Origin: Nocardioides sp. Root1257
GTDB taxonomy: Bacteria; Actinomycetota; Actinomycetes; Propionibacteriales; Nocardioidaceae
Assembly: GCF_001425175.1 (NCBI RefSeq)
Contig: NZ_LMDV01000009.1
Span: forward strand, 335,613-399,612
Length of the DNA: 64,000 bases
Direction: 5' to 3'
Shown: piece after piece, positions 1-8,558 of the stretch
How the letters are laid out: the number at the start of each line of letters is the position of its first letter
How positions within the stretch are numbered: position 1 is the first letter of the stretch
Position numbers and translations under genes: made by a program
Notes under the pieces: generated by a model
The model's database searches: none
What the model was told of the DNA's origin: nothing
The model's input: only the letters and a program-made list of their open reading frames with translations

Positions 1-1353
1 CTTGCCGGGCGAGAGCTCGCCGTCGTTGTACGGCGCGAACGCGGGCTGGTTGAGGATGTCGCGCGCGACCCGGATCGCCTCGACCCACTCGCGCTTGTCG
101 TTCTCGGTCGAGAGGTAGTTGAAGAGCAGCGACGGGTGCACGTTCGGGTCGCGGCTCCTGATCCGGACGTGGCCGCGGGTGTCGGCGTACATCGGGCCGA
201 TGTGCACCTGGTAGCCGTGCCCCTCGGTCGGCGCGGAGCCGTCGTACCGGATCGCGACCGGCAGGAAGTGGAACATCAGGTTCGGGTAGTCGACGTCCTC
301 GTTGCTGCGCGCGAAGCCGCCGCCCTCGAAGTGGTTGGTGGCGCCGAGCCCCCGGCGGTGCACCAGCCACTGGTAGCCGATGCCCGGGCGCTTGCGCCAC
401 TTCAGCCCGGGCGCGATGGAGACCGGCTGCTTCGACGCGTACTGGATGTAGACCTCGAGATGGTCCTGGAGGTTCTCGCCGACGCCGGGCAGGTGGTGCA
501 CCAGGGGCACACCCTGCTCCTTGAGCAGGCCCTCGTCACCGACGCCGGACAGCTGGAGCAGCTGCGGGGTGTTGATCGCGCCGCCACAGAGGATCACCTC
601 GCCGGCATGCGCCGTACGACGGAGCCGGCCGCCGCGCAGGTAGTCGACGCCGACGGCACGCCTGCCTTCGAAGCGGACCTGCGTGGCCATCGCGAGCGTC
701 TCGACGGTGAGGTTCTTCCGGTGCCGCACCGGGTGCAGGTAGGCCCGCGCGGCGGAGAGCCGGCGACCGCGGTGCAGGTTGCGGTCGAAGCGCGCGAAGC
801 CCTCCTGGCGGTAGCCGTTGACGTCATCGGTGCGCGGGTAGCCGGCCTCGACGGTCGCGTCGAAGAACGCCGCGAAAAGCGGGTTGTCGGCCGGACCCCG
901 CTCCAGCACGAGCGGGCCGTGGCCGCCGCGCCAGTCGTCGGCGCCGGCCAGGCAGTTCTCCATCTTCTTGAAGTAGGGCAGGCAGTGGAGGTAGTCCCAC
1001 TCCTTCATGCCCGGCTCGGCTCCCCAGCGTTCGTAGTCGAGCGGGTTGCCGCGCTGGAAGATCATCCCGTTGATCGAGCTGGAGCCGCCGAGCACCTTGC
1101 CGCGGGCGTGGAAGACCCGGCGGTTGTTGAGGTTCGGCTCCGGGTCGGTCTCGTACTTCCAGTCGTAGAGCCGGTTGCCGATCGGGAAGGGCAGGGCAGC
1201 GGGCATGTGGATGAACGGGTCGATCCTGAAGTCCGAGCGACCGGCCTCGAGCACCAGCACCGATGTGCCCGGGTCGGCGGAGAGCCGGTTGGCGAGCGCG
1301 CAGCCGGCGGAGCCACCGCCGACGATGACGTAGTCGTACCGATCCTGGCTCAT
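1..1353 (-). CDS. betA: Choline dehydrogenase (GMC flavoprotein), 3' end outside window
   Basis: FAD-dependent oxidation of choline to betaine aldehyde, the first step of glycine betaine synthesis. The N-terminus carries the dinucleotide-binding motif [12 protein letters not shown], followed by the GMC signature [16 protein letters not shown] near residues 85-100. Residues after about 310 ([20 protein letters not shown], then the NHFEGGGF and FHLPVAIRY-like segments) follow E. coli BetA closely, which separates it from generic GMC alcohol oxidases. 451 codons lie in the window. BetA proteins are about 550 residues, so the C-terminal part with the catalytic His/Asn pair is missing only because the window ends. 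The ATG overlaps the betB stop codon as ATGA, so the two are translationally coupled as betBA. The choline assignment comes from family resemblance and the betB neighbour. Confidence 0.93.
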   Translation of the reverse strand, partial: MSQDRYDYVIVGGGSAGCALANRLSADPGTSVLVLEAGRSDFRIDPFIHMPAALPFPIGNRLYDWKYETDPEPNLNNRRVFHARGKVLGGSSSINGMIFQRGNPLDYERWGAEPGMKEWDYLHCLPYFKKMENCLAGADDWRGGHGPLVLERGPADNPLFAAFFDATVEAGYPRTDDVNGYRQEGFARFDRNLHRGRRLSAARAYLHPVRHRKNLTVETLAMATQVRFEGRRAVGVDYLRGGRLRRTAHAGEVILCGGAINTPQLLQLSGVGDEGLLKEQGVPLVHHLPGVGENLQDHLEVYIQYASKQPVSIAPGLKWRKRPGIGYQWLVHRRGLGATNHFEGGGFARSNEDVDYPNLMFHFLPVAIRYDGSAPTEGHGYQVHIGPMYADTRGHVRIRSRDPNVHPSLLFNYLSTENDKREWVEAIRVARDILNQPAFAPYNDGELSPGK

Positions 1354-2825
1354 CCGCCGAACCACCGTTGCTCGGCCGGGCGGATGTTGTGCCAGACGTG
1401 CTTGGTCTCGCGGTACTCCGCCAGCCCGGCCTCGCCGAGCTCGCGGCCGAAGCCGGACTGCTTGTAGCCGCCCCACTCGGCCTGCGGCACGTACGGGTGG
1501 TAGTCGTTGATCCAGACCGTGCCCATCCGCAGCCGGCCCGCGACCCGCTGGCCCTTGCCCGCGTCCTGGGTCCAGACCGCGCCGGCGAGGCCGTAGATGC
1601 TGTCGTTGGCGATGCGTACGGCGTCGGCCTCGTCGGTGAACGTCTCGACCGTCAGAACCGGGCCGAACGACTCGTCCTGGGTGACCGACATCGAGCTGGT
1701 GCAGCCGTCGAGGATGGTCGGCAGGTAGTAGAAGCCGTCGGCCAGCGTCGGGTCGTCGGGGCGGGCGCCGCCCAGACGGAGCACGGCGCCCTCGGCGACC
1801 CCGCGCGCGACGTACGCCTCGACCTTGTCGCGGTGGGCCGAGCTGGTGAGCGGCCCGGTCTCGGCCTTGTCGTCGAAGGGGCCGCCGAGCCGGATCGTGG
1901 CGGCCCGCTCGACCAGCCGGTCCATGAACTCGTCGTGGATCGACTCCTCGACCACCAGCCGCGCGCCGGCGGAGCAGACCTGGCCCGAGTGCAGGAAGAC
2001 CGCGGTCAGCGCGAAGTCGAGGGCGACCTCGAGGTCGGCGTCAGCGAACACCACGTTGGGGTTCTTGCCGCCGAGCTCGAGTGCCACCCGCTTCACCGTC
2101 CCGGCGGCGGCCGCCATCAGCCGCCGGCCGGTCTCCAGACCGCCGGTGAAGGAGACGAGGTCGACCCGGGGATCGGTCGACAGCGGGGCGCCGGCGGTCG
2201 CGCCCGCGCCGAGCACCAGGTTGCCGACACCGGCCGGGAGGCCGGCCTCGGCGAGCAGCCGCATGAGGTGGATCGCGGTGTGCGGCGTCAGCTCGCTGGG
2301 CTTGAGGACGAAGGTGTTGCCGGCTGCGATGCAGGGGGCGACCTTCCACGAGACCTGGAGGAGCGGGTAGTTCCAGGGCGTGATCAGCGCGCAGACCCCG
2401 ACGGGCTCGTGCACGATGCGGCTGACGACGTCGGGGTTGCCCGTGTCGACGACCCGGCCGGCGTCCTCTGCGGCGACCCGTCCGTAGTGGCGGAACACCG
2501 ACACCACGTCGGCGATGTCGTAGCGGCTCTCGACCAGGCGCTTGCCGGTGTCGAGCGACTCCATCCGGGCCAGGTCCTCGGCATCGCGCTCGAGCAGGTC
2601 CGCCAGCCGCAGCAGCAGGTCGCCGCGCTCGCGGCTCGACGTGTCCCGCCAGGACCCGTCGTGGAAGGCCGTGTGTGCCGCGGCGATCGCCGCCTCGGTG
2701 TCCTCGGGGCCGGCCTCGTCGACCTCGGCGACGAGGCTGCCGTCGGCGGGGCAGCGGATCTCGCGGCGTGCGCCACCCCGCGCGCTCACCCACGCACCCT
2801 CGACGTAGAGCTCTGCCACCGGCAC
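1350..2825 (-). CDS. betB: Betaine aldehyde dehydrogenase (GbsA/BetB-like)
   Basis: NAD(P)+-dependent oxidation of betaine aldehyde to glycine betaine. The 491-residue protein has the full ALDH set: the N-terminal WNYPLLQ and KPSELTPHT cofactor-pocket segments, FTGGLETG, the general base in ELGGKNPN, and the nucleophile in GQVCSAG. C-terminal stretches such as [11 protein letters not shown] and [14 protein letters not shown] match Bacillus subtilis GbsA very closely, more than they match generic ALDHs. It starts at GTG 2825, with a purine-rich stretch (GAGAG) just upstream. It is the first gene of betBA, and its stop overlaps the betA start. Two tandem GTTGC-N7-GCAAC palindromes lie 19-54 bp upstream of the start and probably place it under the neighbouring IclR regulator. 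Confidence 0.93.
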   Translation of the reverse strand: MPVAELYVEGAWVSARGGARREIRCPADGSLVAEVDEAGPEDTEAAIAAAHTAFHDGSWRDTSSRERGDLLLRLADLLERDAEDLARMESLDTGKRLVESRYDIADVVSVFRHYGRVAAEDAGRVVDTGNPDVVSRIVHEPVGVCALITPWNYPLLQVSWKVAPCIAAGNTFVLKPSELTPHTAIHLMRLLAEAGLPAGVGNLVLGAGATAGAPLSTDPRVDLVSFTGGLETGRRLMAAAAGTVKRVALELGGKNPNVVFADADLEVALDFALTAVFLHSGQVCSAGARLVVEESIHDEFMDRLVERAATIRLGGPFDDKAETGPLTSSAHRDKVEAYVARGVAEGAVLRLGGARPDDPTLADGFYYLPTILDGCTSSMSVTQDESFGPVLTVETFTDEADAVRIANDSIYGLAGAVWTQDAGKGQRVAGRLRMGTVWINDYHPYVPQAEWGGYKQSGFGRELGEAGLAEYRETKHVWHNIRPAEQRWFGG

Positions 2826-2843
2826 CCACTCTCACACCACGGC

Positions 2844-2879
2844 GTTGCGTATGACGCAACTGGTTGCTGCCCGCGCAAC
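2844..2879. promoter_or_regulatory. Tandem IclR-type operators in the betBA promoter
   Basis: Two perfect inverted repeats, GTTGC-N7-GCAAC, occupy 2844-2860 (GTTGCGTATGACGCAAC) and 2863-2879. Their starts are 19 bp apart, just under two helical turns. The same arrangement recurs at 3745-3780 and 12141-12176. Assigning them to the adjacent IclR protein is inference from position. Confidence 0.75.
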
Positions 2880-2956
2880 CCATTGGTGTTCCCGAGGATG
2901 CTGTCAGGTCACCGTGCCGTCAAGGGCCGGACGCCGGATGTAACTCAACATTGACG

Positions 2957-3721
2957 TCAGCGCTGGCCCCAGCCGAGGCGGTGCGAGACCTCGCCGGCCG
3001 CCTCGACGAGCAGTGGCAGGACGTCCGCGACCCGCTCCTCGGAGAGTCGGAACGTCGGCCCGGAGACGCTCATCGAGGCGATCACGTCGCCGTGCGCGTT
3101 GCGGATCGGGGCGGCCGCGGCGGTGAGGCCCTCCTCGAGCTCGTCCATCGCGACGGCGTACCCCTGCTCGCGAACGAGGGCCAGCTCCTCGCGGAGCTTG
3201 CCCTTCTTGGTGATCGTGGTCGGGGTGTAGCGCGAGAGGGTGCCGAGCAGCTCCTGCACCCGGCCGTCGTCCAGACCACTGAGAAGGACCTTGCCGTTGC
3301 TGGTCGCGTGCAGCGGGATGTGCTGGCCGACCCAGTTGTGCGGCTGGAGCGCGGACGATCCCGCGACCTGGTCGAGGTAGAGGGCCGAGCTCTCCGAGAG
3401 CACGGCGATGTTGACGGTCTCGCCGGTGTCGGCCGCGAGCTGGCGGCAGACGGGCCGCGCCTCCTGCACCAGGTCGAGCCGGGCGGTGGTCGCGCCCGCG
3501 AGGCGCAGGACGCCGACGCCGAGGCGGTAGCGGCCTCGGTCGGACGTCTGCTCGACGAGCCGGTGCGCCTCCAGGGTGCTGACCAGGCGGAAGGCCGTGC
3601 TCTTGTGGACGCCGAGCTCGCCGGCGATCTCGGTGACCCCGGCCTCCCCGACGCGGGCCAGCACCTCGAGGATGGTGAGCGCGCGATCGACCGACTGGAC
3701 GCCGGCGCTGCCCTCGCTCAT
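2957..3721 (-). CDS. IclR-family transcriptional regulator of the choline/C1 genes
   Basis: 254 residues, the usual size for an IclR regulator. The N-terminal winged helix includes VTEIAGELGVHKSTAFRLVSTL around residues 30-50. The C-terminal effector domain runs from about residue 80 and contains the typical LHATSNGKVLLSGL and GYAVAMDELEEGLTAAAAPI segments. It is divergent from purU, and the shared intergenic region contains a tandem copy of the GTTGC-N7-GCAAC element also found at betB and metF. I infer that this protein binds that element, senses choline, betaine or a C1 metabolite, and controls betBA, purU, metF and itself. Activation versus repression cannot be told from sequence. Confidence 0.88.
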   Translation of the reverse strand: MSEGSAGVQSVDRALTILEVLARVGEAGVTEIAGELGVHKSTAFRLVSTLEAHRLVEQTSDRGRYRLGVGVLRLAGATTARLDLVQEARPVCRQLAADTGETVNIAVLSESSALYLDQVAGSSALQPHNWVGQHIPLHATSNGKVLLSGLDDGRVQELLGTLSRYTPTTITKKGKLREELALVREQGYAVAMDELEEGLTAAAAPIRNAHGDVIASMSVSGPTFRLSEERVADVLPLLVEAAGEVSHRLGWGQR

Positions 3722-3744
3722 AGGCGCAGACTAGCGGAGGGCTT

Positions 3745-3780
3745 GTTGCGTATTACAGACTGCGTTTCGGCCAGCGCAAC
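3745..3780. promoter_or_regulatory. Degenerate tandem IclR-type operators between iclR and purU
   Basis: GTTGC followed by a poorly matching right arm lies at 3745-3761. GTTTC-N7-GCAAC lies at 3764-3780. The 19-bp step is identical to the one at betB. The pair sits between the divergent starts at 3721 and 3799, so it could regulate both genes. Confidence 0.6.
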
Positions 3781-3798
3781 GACTCATAAGGTGGTCCC

Positions 3799-4677
3799 GT
3801 GCCCAACCTCGCCACTCCGACCGTCGCCGCGGGGGACTACGTCCTCATCCTCTCCTGCCCGGACCGGCCCGGCATCGTGCACGCCGTCTCGGGCTTCCTG
3901 GTCGCGCACGGCGGCAACATCGTCGAGAGCCAGCAGTTCGGCGACCGCCTGACCGACCGCTTCTTCATGCGCATCGACTTCGAGGTGCCAGGCCCGAGCG
4001 AGGCGGGCGCCCTCCGGGAGGCGTTCGCGCCGGTGGCCGAGGAGTTCGAGATGCGCTTCGAGCTCTGGGACGCGAGGGCGCCGTACCGCACCCTGATCAT
4101 GGTCTCCAAGCACCTCCACTGCCTCAACGACCTGCTCTTCCGGGCCAGCACCGGCTCGCTCCAGATCGACATCCCCGCCGTCGTCTCCAACCACCCGGAC
4201 GCCGGCGCGCTCGCCGCGTCGTACGGCGTCCCCTTCCACCACGTGCCGGTCACGCCGGACACGAAGCCCGAGGCCGAGGCCGAGCTGATGCGGCTGGTCG
4301 ACTCGTACGGCGTGCACCTGGTCGTCCTCGCCCGCTACATGCAGGTGCTGTCCGACGACCTGTGCCGGTCGCTGTCGGGCCGCGCGATCAACATCCACCA
4401 CTCGTTCCTGCCGAGCTTCAAGGGCGCCAAGCCCTACCACCAGGCCTTCGACCGCGGCGTGAAGCTCGTCGGCGCGACCGCCCACTACGTCACCGGCGAC
4501 CTCGACGAGGGCCCGATCATCGAGCAGGACGTGATGCGCGTCGACCACGGCTACGACCAGGACCAGCTGGTCTCCGCCGGCCGCGACGTCGAGGCCCAGG
4601 TCCTCTCCCGCGCCGTCCGCTGGCACTCCCAGTCGCGGGTGCTGCTCAACGGCGCCCGCACCGTCGTCTTCCGCTAG
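3799..4677 (+). CDS. purU: Formyltetrahydrofolate deformylase
   Basis: Hydrolyses 10-formyl-THF to formate and THF. The 292-residue protein has an N-terminal ACT domain (about 10-85, beginning VLILSCPDRPGIVHAVSGFL) and a C-terminal formyltransferase-fold domain. The catalytic region reads NIHHSFLPSFKGAKPYHQAF, with Asn and His of the hydrolase site, and the conserved Asp is in HYVTGDLDEGPIIEQD. It starts at GTG 3799. It sits among betaine-oxidation and folate methyltransferase genes rather than purine genes. This suggests a role in releasing C1 units from demethylation as formate while regenerating free THF, as PurU-type enzymes do in other methyl-group catabolic clusters. Confidence 0.93.
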   Translation: MPNLATPTVAAGDYVLILSCPDRPGIVHAVSGFLVAHGGNIVESQQFGDRLTDRFFMRIDFEVPGPSEAGALREAFAPVAEEFEMRFELWDARAPYRTLIMVSKHLHCLNDLLFRASTGSLQIDIPAVVSNHPDAGALAASYGVPFHHVPVTPDTKPEAEAELMRLVDSYGVHLVVLARYMQVLSDDLCRSLSGRAINIHHSFLPSFKGAKPYHQAFDRGVKLVGATAHYVTGDLDEGPIIEQDVMRVDHGYDQDQLVSAGRDVEAQVLSRAVRWHSQSRVLLNGARTVVFR

Positions 4678-4680
4678 CCG

Positions 4681-6120
4681 TCAGTCGCCCAGCTCCGCCC
4701 GACGCCGTACGACGTAGGCCTCGAGCGCCTCGCGGATCGCCTCGTCGAGGGGCGGCTGCTCGTACTCGTCGAGCCTCTTCTTGTAGATGTCCGCGGCGCG
4801 GGCGGCGGTGTCCTTGGCGCCGCCCCGCATCCAGCGCTCGTAGTTGTCCGACGAGTTGAGGAACGGGCGGTAGAAGCAGGTACGGAAGCGCTCCATCGTG
4901 TGCATGGCTCCGAGGAAGTGGCCGCCGTGGCCGACCTCCTCGTGCGCACCGAAGGCCATCGAGTCCTCGTCGATCTCCAGCGGGGTGAACTCGTGCTGGA
5001 GCATCTCGACCAGCTGGGCGTCGATGACGAACTTCTCGAAGCCGGCGACCAGGCCGCCCTCGAGCCAGCCGGCGGAGTGCATGACGAAGTTCGCGCCGGC
5101 CAGGAAGGTCGGCATCATCGTCATCAGCGCCTCGTAGCCGGCCTGCGCGTCGGGCACCTGCGAGGACGTGAGCCCGCCGCCGGTGCGGAAGGGCAGCCCG
5201 AAGTGCCGCGCGATCTGGCCCGTGCAGAGCAGCCCGATGCCCGACTCCGGGGTGCCGAAGGTCGGCGAGCCGGACTGCATGTCGATGTTGGAGAGGAACG
5301 ACCCGAACACCACCGGGCAGCCGGGCCGGATCAGCTGGGAGAGCGCGATCCCCGACAGCGCCTCGACGATCTGCTGGACCAGGGCGGCCGGGATCGTCAC
5401 CGGGGACATCGCGCCCATCAGGATGAACGGCGTCAGGATCACGGGCTGGTTGGCCGAGGAGTACTCGAACTGCGCCTCGAGCATCCGGTCGTCCCAGCGC
5501 AGCGGCGAGTTGCAGTTGATCAGCGAGATCAGGGCGGGGGTCTGCTCGATCGACTCCCGGGAGCCGAAGAGGATCTCGGTCATCGCGATCGTGTCCGCGG
5601 CGTTGACGCCGGAGACCACGTTGCCCATGTAGATCTTGTCCGTCAGCGTCTGGAGCGCGTAGGTCATGTCGAGGTGCCGGCTGTCGAGCGGCGTGTCGTT
5701 GGGCTCCGTGATCACGCCTCCGGCGGAGTCGAGCACCGAGAAGCTCTGGGCGAGGCGGGTGAAGTTCTTGAAGTCGTCCATCGTCCCGTCGCGGCGGACC
5801 TCACCGTCGCGGACGAACGGCGGGCCGTAGACCCCGCTGAACACCATCGAGTCGCCGCCGACGTGCACCGAGTTCGCGGGGTTGCGGGCCTGGAGGTCGA
5901 ACTCACGCGGCGCCTTGGCCACCTGCTCGAGCACCCAGTCAGGGTCGAGGAAGGCCGTCTTGTCCTCCACACGCTGACCGGCCGCGCGGAAGAGGTCGAG
6001 CGCCCGGTCGTCCATGAACTCGACGCCGATCTCGGTCATCAGCCGGCGCCAGCCGCGGTCGAGCGTGGCCATCGCGTCCTCGGACAGCACCTCGTAGCGC
6101 GGCATCTGGTTGCGGAACAT
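4681..6120 (-). CDS. Non-pyrrolysine MttB-family methyltransferase, probable glycine betaine:corrinoid methyltransferase
   Basis: Transfers a methyl group from a quaternary amine to a Co(I) corrinoid protein. The 479-residue frame is open throughout with no in-frame amber codon, so it belongs to the non-Pyl branch of the trimethylamine methyltransferase family, whose characterised member is Desulfitobacterium glycine betaine methyltransferase MtgB. Family features include the Gly-rich barrel segments VFGSFLSNIDMQSGSPTFGT and GLPFRTGGGLTSSQ, and a His-rich C-terminal segment, GAHEEVGHGGHFLGAMHT. It is divergent from iclR2-mtgC-mtgA with a palindromic operator between them. The betA/betB neighbours favour glycine betaine as substrate. 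Carnitine, proline betaine or gamma-butyrobetaine are alternatives within the same family. Confidence 0.85.
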   Translation of the reverse strand: MFRNQMPRYEVLSEDAMATLDRGWRRLMTEIGVEFMDDRALDLFRAAGQRVEDKTAFLDPDWVLEQVAKAPREFDLQARNPANSVHVGGDSMVFSGVYGPPFVRDGEVRRDGTMDDFKNFTRLAQSFSVLDSAGGVITEPNDTPLDSRHLDMTYALQTLTDKIYMGNVVSGVNAADTIAMTEILFGSRESIEQTPALISLINCNSPLRWDDRMLEAQFEYSSANQPVILTPFILMGAMSPVTIPAALVQQIVEALSGIALSQLIRPGCPVVFGSFLSNIDMQSGSPTFGTPESGIGLLCTGQIARHFGLPFRTGGGLTSSQVPDAQAGYEALMTMMPTFLAGANFVMHSAGWLEGGLVAGFEKFVIDAQLVEMLQHEFTPLEIDEDSMAFGAHEEVGHGGHFLGAMHTMERFRTCFYRPFLNSSDNYERWMRGGAKDTAARAADIYKKRLDEYEQPPLDEAIREALEAYVVRRRAELGD

Positions 6121-6143
6121 CGGTCCTCCTGCCTAACCTCATC

Positions 6144-6173
6144 ATGTGGGACCAGAGTTCCACATCATGGAAC
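6144..6173. promoter_or_regulatory. Operator between the MttB gene and iclR2
   Basis: The palindrome GTTCC-N7-GGAAC (6157-6173) has the same 5-7-5 geometry as the first IclR operator but a different arm sequence. It overlaps a second inverted repeat, ATGTGG-N10-CCACAT (6144-6165). It lies in the 78-bp gap between the divergent genes and is the likely target of the second IclR protein. Confidence 0.65.
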
Positions 6174-6198
6174 CTCACGGAAGCGCAGAGCGGAAGCC

Positions 6199-6962
6199 AT
6201 GGCTGAGGCAAGCACCGGAACGCAGGCGGTCGACCGGGCCGCCCAGCTGGTGTCGACCGTCGTGCACGCCGACGCACCCCTCTCCTTCGCCGACCTCCAG
6301 GAGGCCAGCGGCCTCGCGAAGTCGACGACCTCGCGGATGCTCACCGCCCTCGAGCGCACCGGCCTGGTCGAGCGCGACGCCTCCGGGTCGTACGTCGCAG
6401 GCTCGCTCTTCTGGCTGTACGCCGCCCGCCACGACCCGTGGGAGGAGCTGGTCCGCCTGGCCCGCCCCGCGATGGAGCGCATCGGCGACGACACCCACGA
6501 GACCGTCCACCTGAGCGTCACCCGGGGCGAGAAGGTCGTGCAGGTCGCCCAGGTCGACTCCCGCTACCTGCTCGGCACCCGGGACTGGACGGAGATCGAG
6601 GTGCCCGCGCACACCTCGGCGCTCGGCAAGGTCTTCTACGCGTGGGGCGCCCTGCCCGTGCCGGTCGGTCCGCTGGAGGCGCTGACCGACGACACCCTGA
6701 CCACGCCCGAGTCGCTGCGTCGCGACGGCATCGCCACGCGCAGGCGCGGCTGGGCGATCACCCACGACGAGCTCGAGGTCGGCCTCACCGGCATCGCCGT
6801 ACCCGTCCAGGGTCCGCGCGGTGACGTGGTCGCAGCACTCGGCGTCTCGGGACCCACCACACGACTCGAGGCCAGCCTCGAGGAGATCGGCAAGCACCTG
6901 TCGTCCCACGCCGCGCAGCTCTCCCAGCTGCTGCGCGGCCGAGCACCCAAGGAGGGTGTGGC

Positions 6963-6966
<4 letters not shown>
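6199..6966 (+). CDS. IclR-family regulator of the corrinoid methyltransferase operon
   Basis: 255 residues with an N-terminal winged helix (FADLQEASGLAKSTTSRMLTAL, residues about 31-52) and a C-terminal IclR effector domain containing HTSALGKVFYAWG and the DELEVGLTGIAVPV signature. It starts at ATG 6199 after a GCGGAAG ribosome site. Its stop overlaps the corrinoid-protein start as ATGA, so regulator and enzyme genes share one transcript. It is only distantly similar to the other IclR protein and has a different putative operator, so two independent signals may be read: choline/C1 status and presence of the methylated substrate. Confidence 0.88.
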
Positions 6967-7624
<658 letters not shown>

Positions 7625-7628
<4 letters not shown>

Positions 7629-8491
7629 CGCACGAGACGGTCCTGCGCGGCACCGGGTCCGAGGTCGTCATCGGTCACGGCCGGCGCTTCTGCCTGATCG
7701 GCGAGCGGATCAACCCGACCGGCCGCCGGATCTTCCAGGAGCAGCTGCGCGCCGGTGACCTCTCCGCGATCGAGCGCGACGTGCAGGCCCAGGTCGAGGG
7801 CGGCGCCGACGTCCTCGACGTCAACATGGGCGTGCCACTGACCGACGAGGCCGACCTGCTCGCGCGCGCGATCCAGCTGGTGCAGAGCCGCACCGACAAG
7901 CCGATCTGCATCGACTCCTCGGTCATCGAGGCGCTCGAGGCCGGCCTCGCGGTCTACCAGGGCCGCGCCCTCGTCAACTCGGTCACCGCCGAGGACGACC
8001 GGCTCGCCGCCATCCTCCCGCTGGTCAAGAAGTACGACGCAGCGATCATCGCGCTGCCCAACGACCACGACGAGATCCCGATGGAGGCCGACAAGCGCCT
8101 CGACCTGACGGCCAAGATCATCCGGGTCGCCACCGAGGAGTACGGCATCGCGGCCGCCGACATCGTGATCGACCCGCTCGCGATGCCGATCGGCGCCGAC
8201 ACCACCACCGCCCTGGTGACCTTCGAGACCATGCGCCGGATCCGCGACGAGTTCGGGGTCAACATGACCTGCGGTGCGTCCAACACCTCGTTCGGCATGC
8301 CCGACCGGCACACCCTCGGCGCCGCCTGGCTCCCGATGGCGATGACGGCCGGCCTGACCAGCGCGATCATGGACACCCGGACTCCGCAGATCGTCGAGGC
8401 GGTCAAGGCCGCCGACGTGTTCCTCGACCACGACGAGTGGGGCATGGCCTGGATCGCGGCGCACCGCGCGAAGGCCGCAGCCACGGCATGA
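7625..8491 (+). CDS. Methylcorrinoid:tetrahydrofolate methyltransferase (MtgA-like)
   Basis: A single pterin-binding TIM-barrel domain of 288 residues, like the folate domain of MetH or the AcsE/MtgA enzymes. It passes methyl from the corrinoid protein to THF to give 5-methyl-THF. Motifs include the N-terminal GERINPTGR, the pterin-pocket VEGGADVLDVNMGVPL, CIDSSVIEALEAGL, VNSVTAEDD and the CGASNTSFGMPD loop with a conserved Asn. It is too short for methionine synthase and lacks the homocysteine domain. It directly follows the corrinoid gene by ATGA overlap. A 67-bp gap with a hairpin separates it from the reactivase. Confidence 0.91.
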
Positions 8492-8494
8492 GCA

Positions 8495-8551
8495 CCCCAC
8501 GAAGTTCTGGTCTTCCCCCGCTTCGCTCCTCCAGCCCACAACTTCGCGGGG
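8495..8551 (+). promoter_or_regulatory. Hairpin in the gap before the corrinoid reactivase gene
   Basis: CCCCACGAAGTT (8495-8506) pairs with AACTTCGCGGGG (8540-8551) with one mismatch that becomes a G-U pair on one strand. An inner CTGG/CCAG extends the stem. The right arm carries the only G-rich stretch ahead of the ATG at 8559, so the structure may mask the ribosome site or protect an RNA end between the genes. Confidence 0.5.
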
Positions 8552-8558
8552 ACCCCGC

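Noticed and set aside
4681..6120. Pyrrolysine-encoding trimethylamine methyltransferase
   Set aside because: The reading frame is continuous with no in-frame amber codon, and no pyl genes are present, so it is a non-Pyl MttB homologue.
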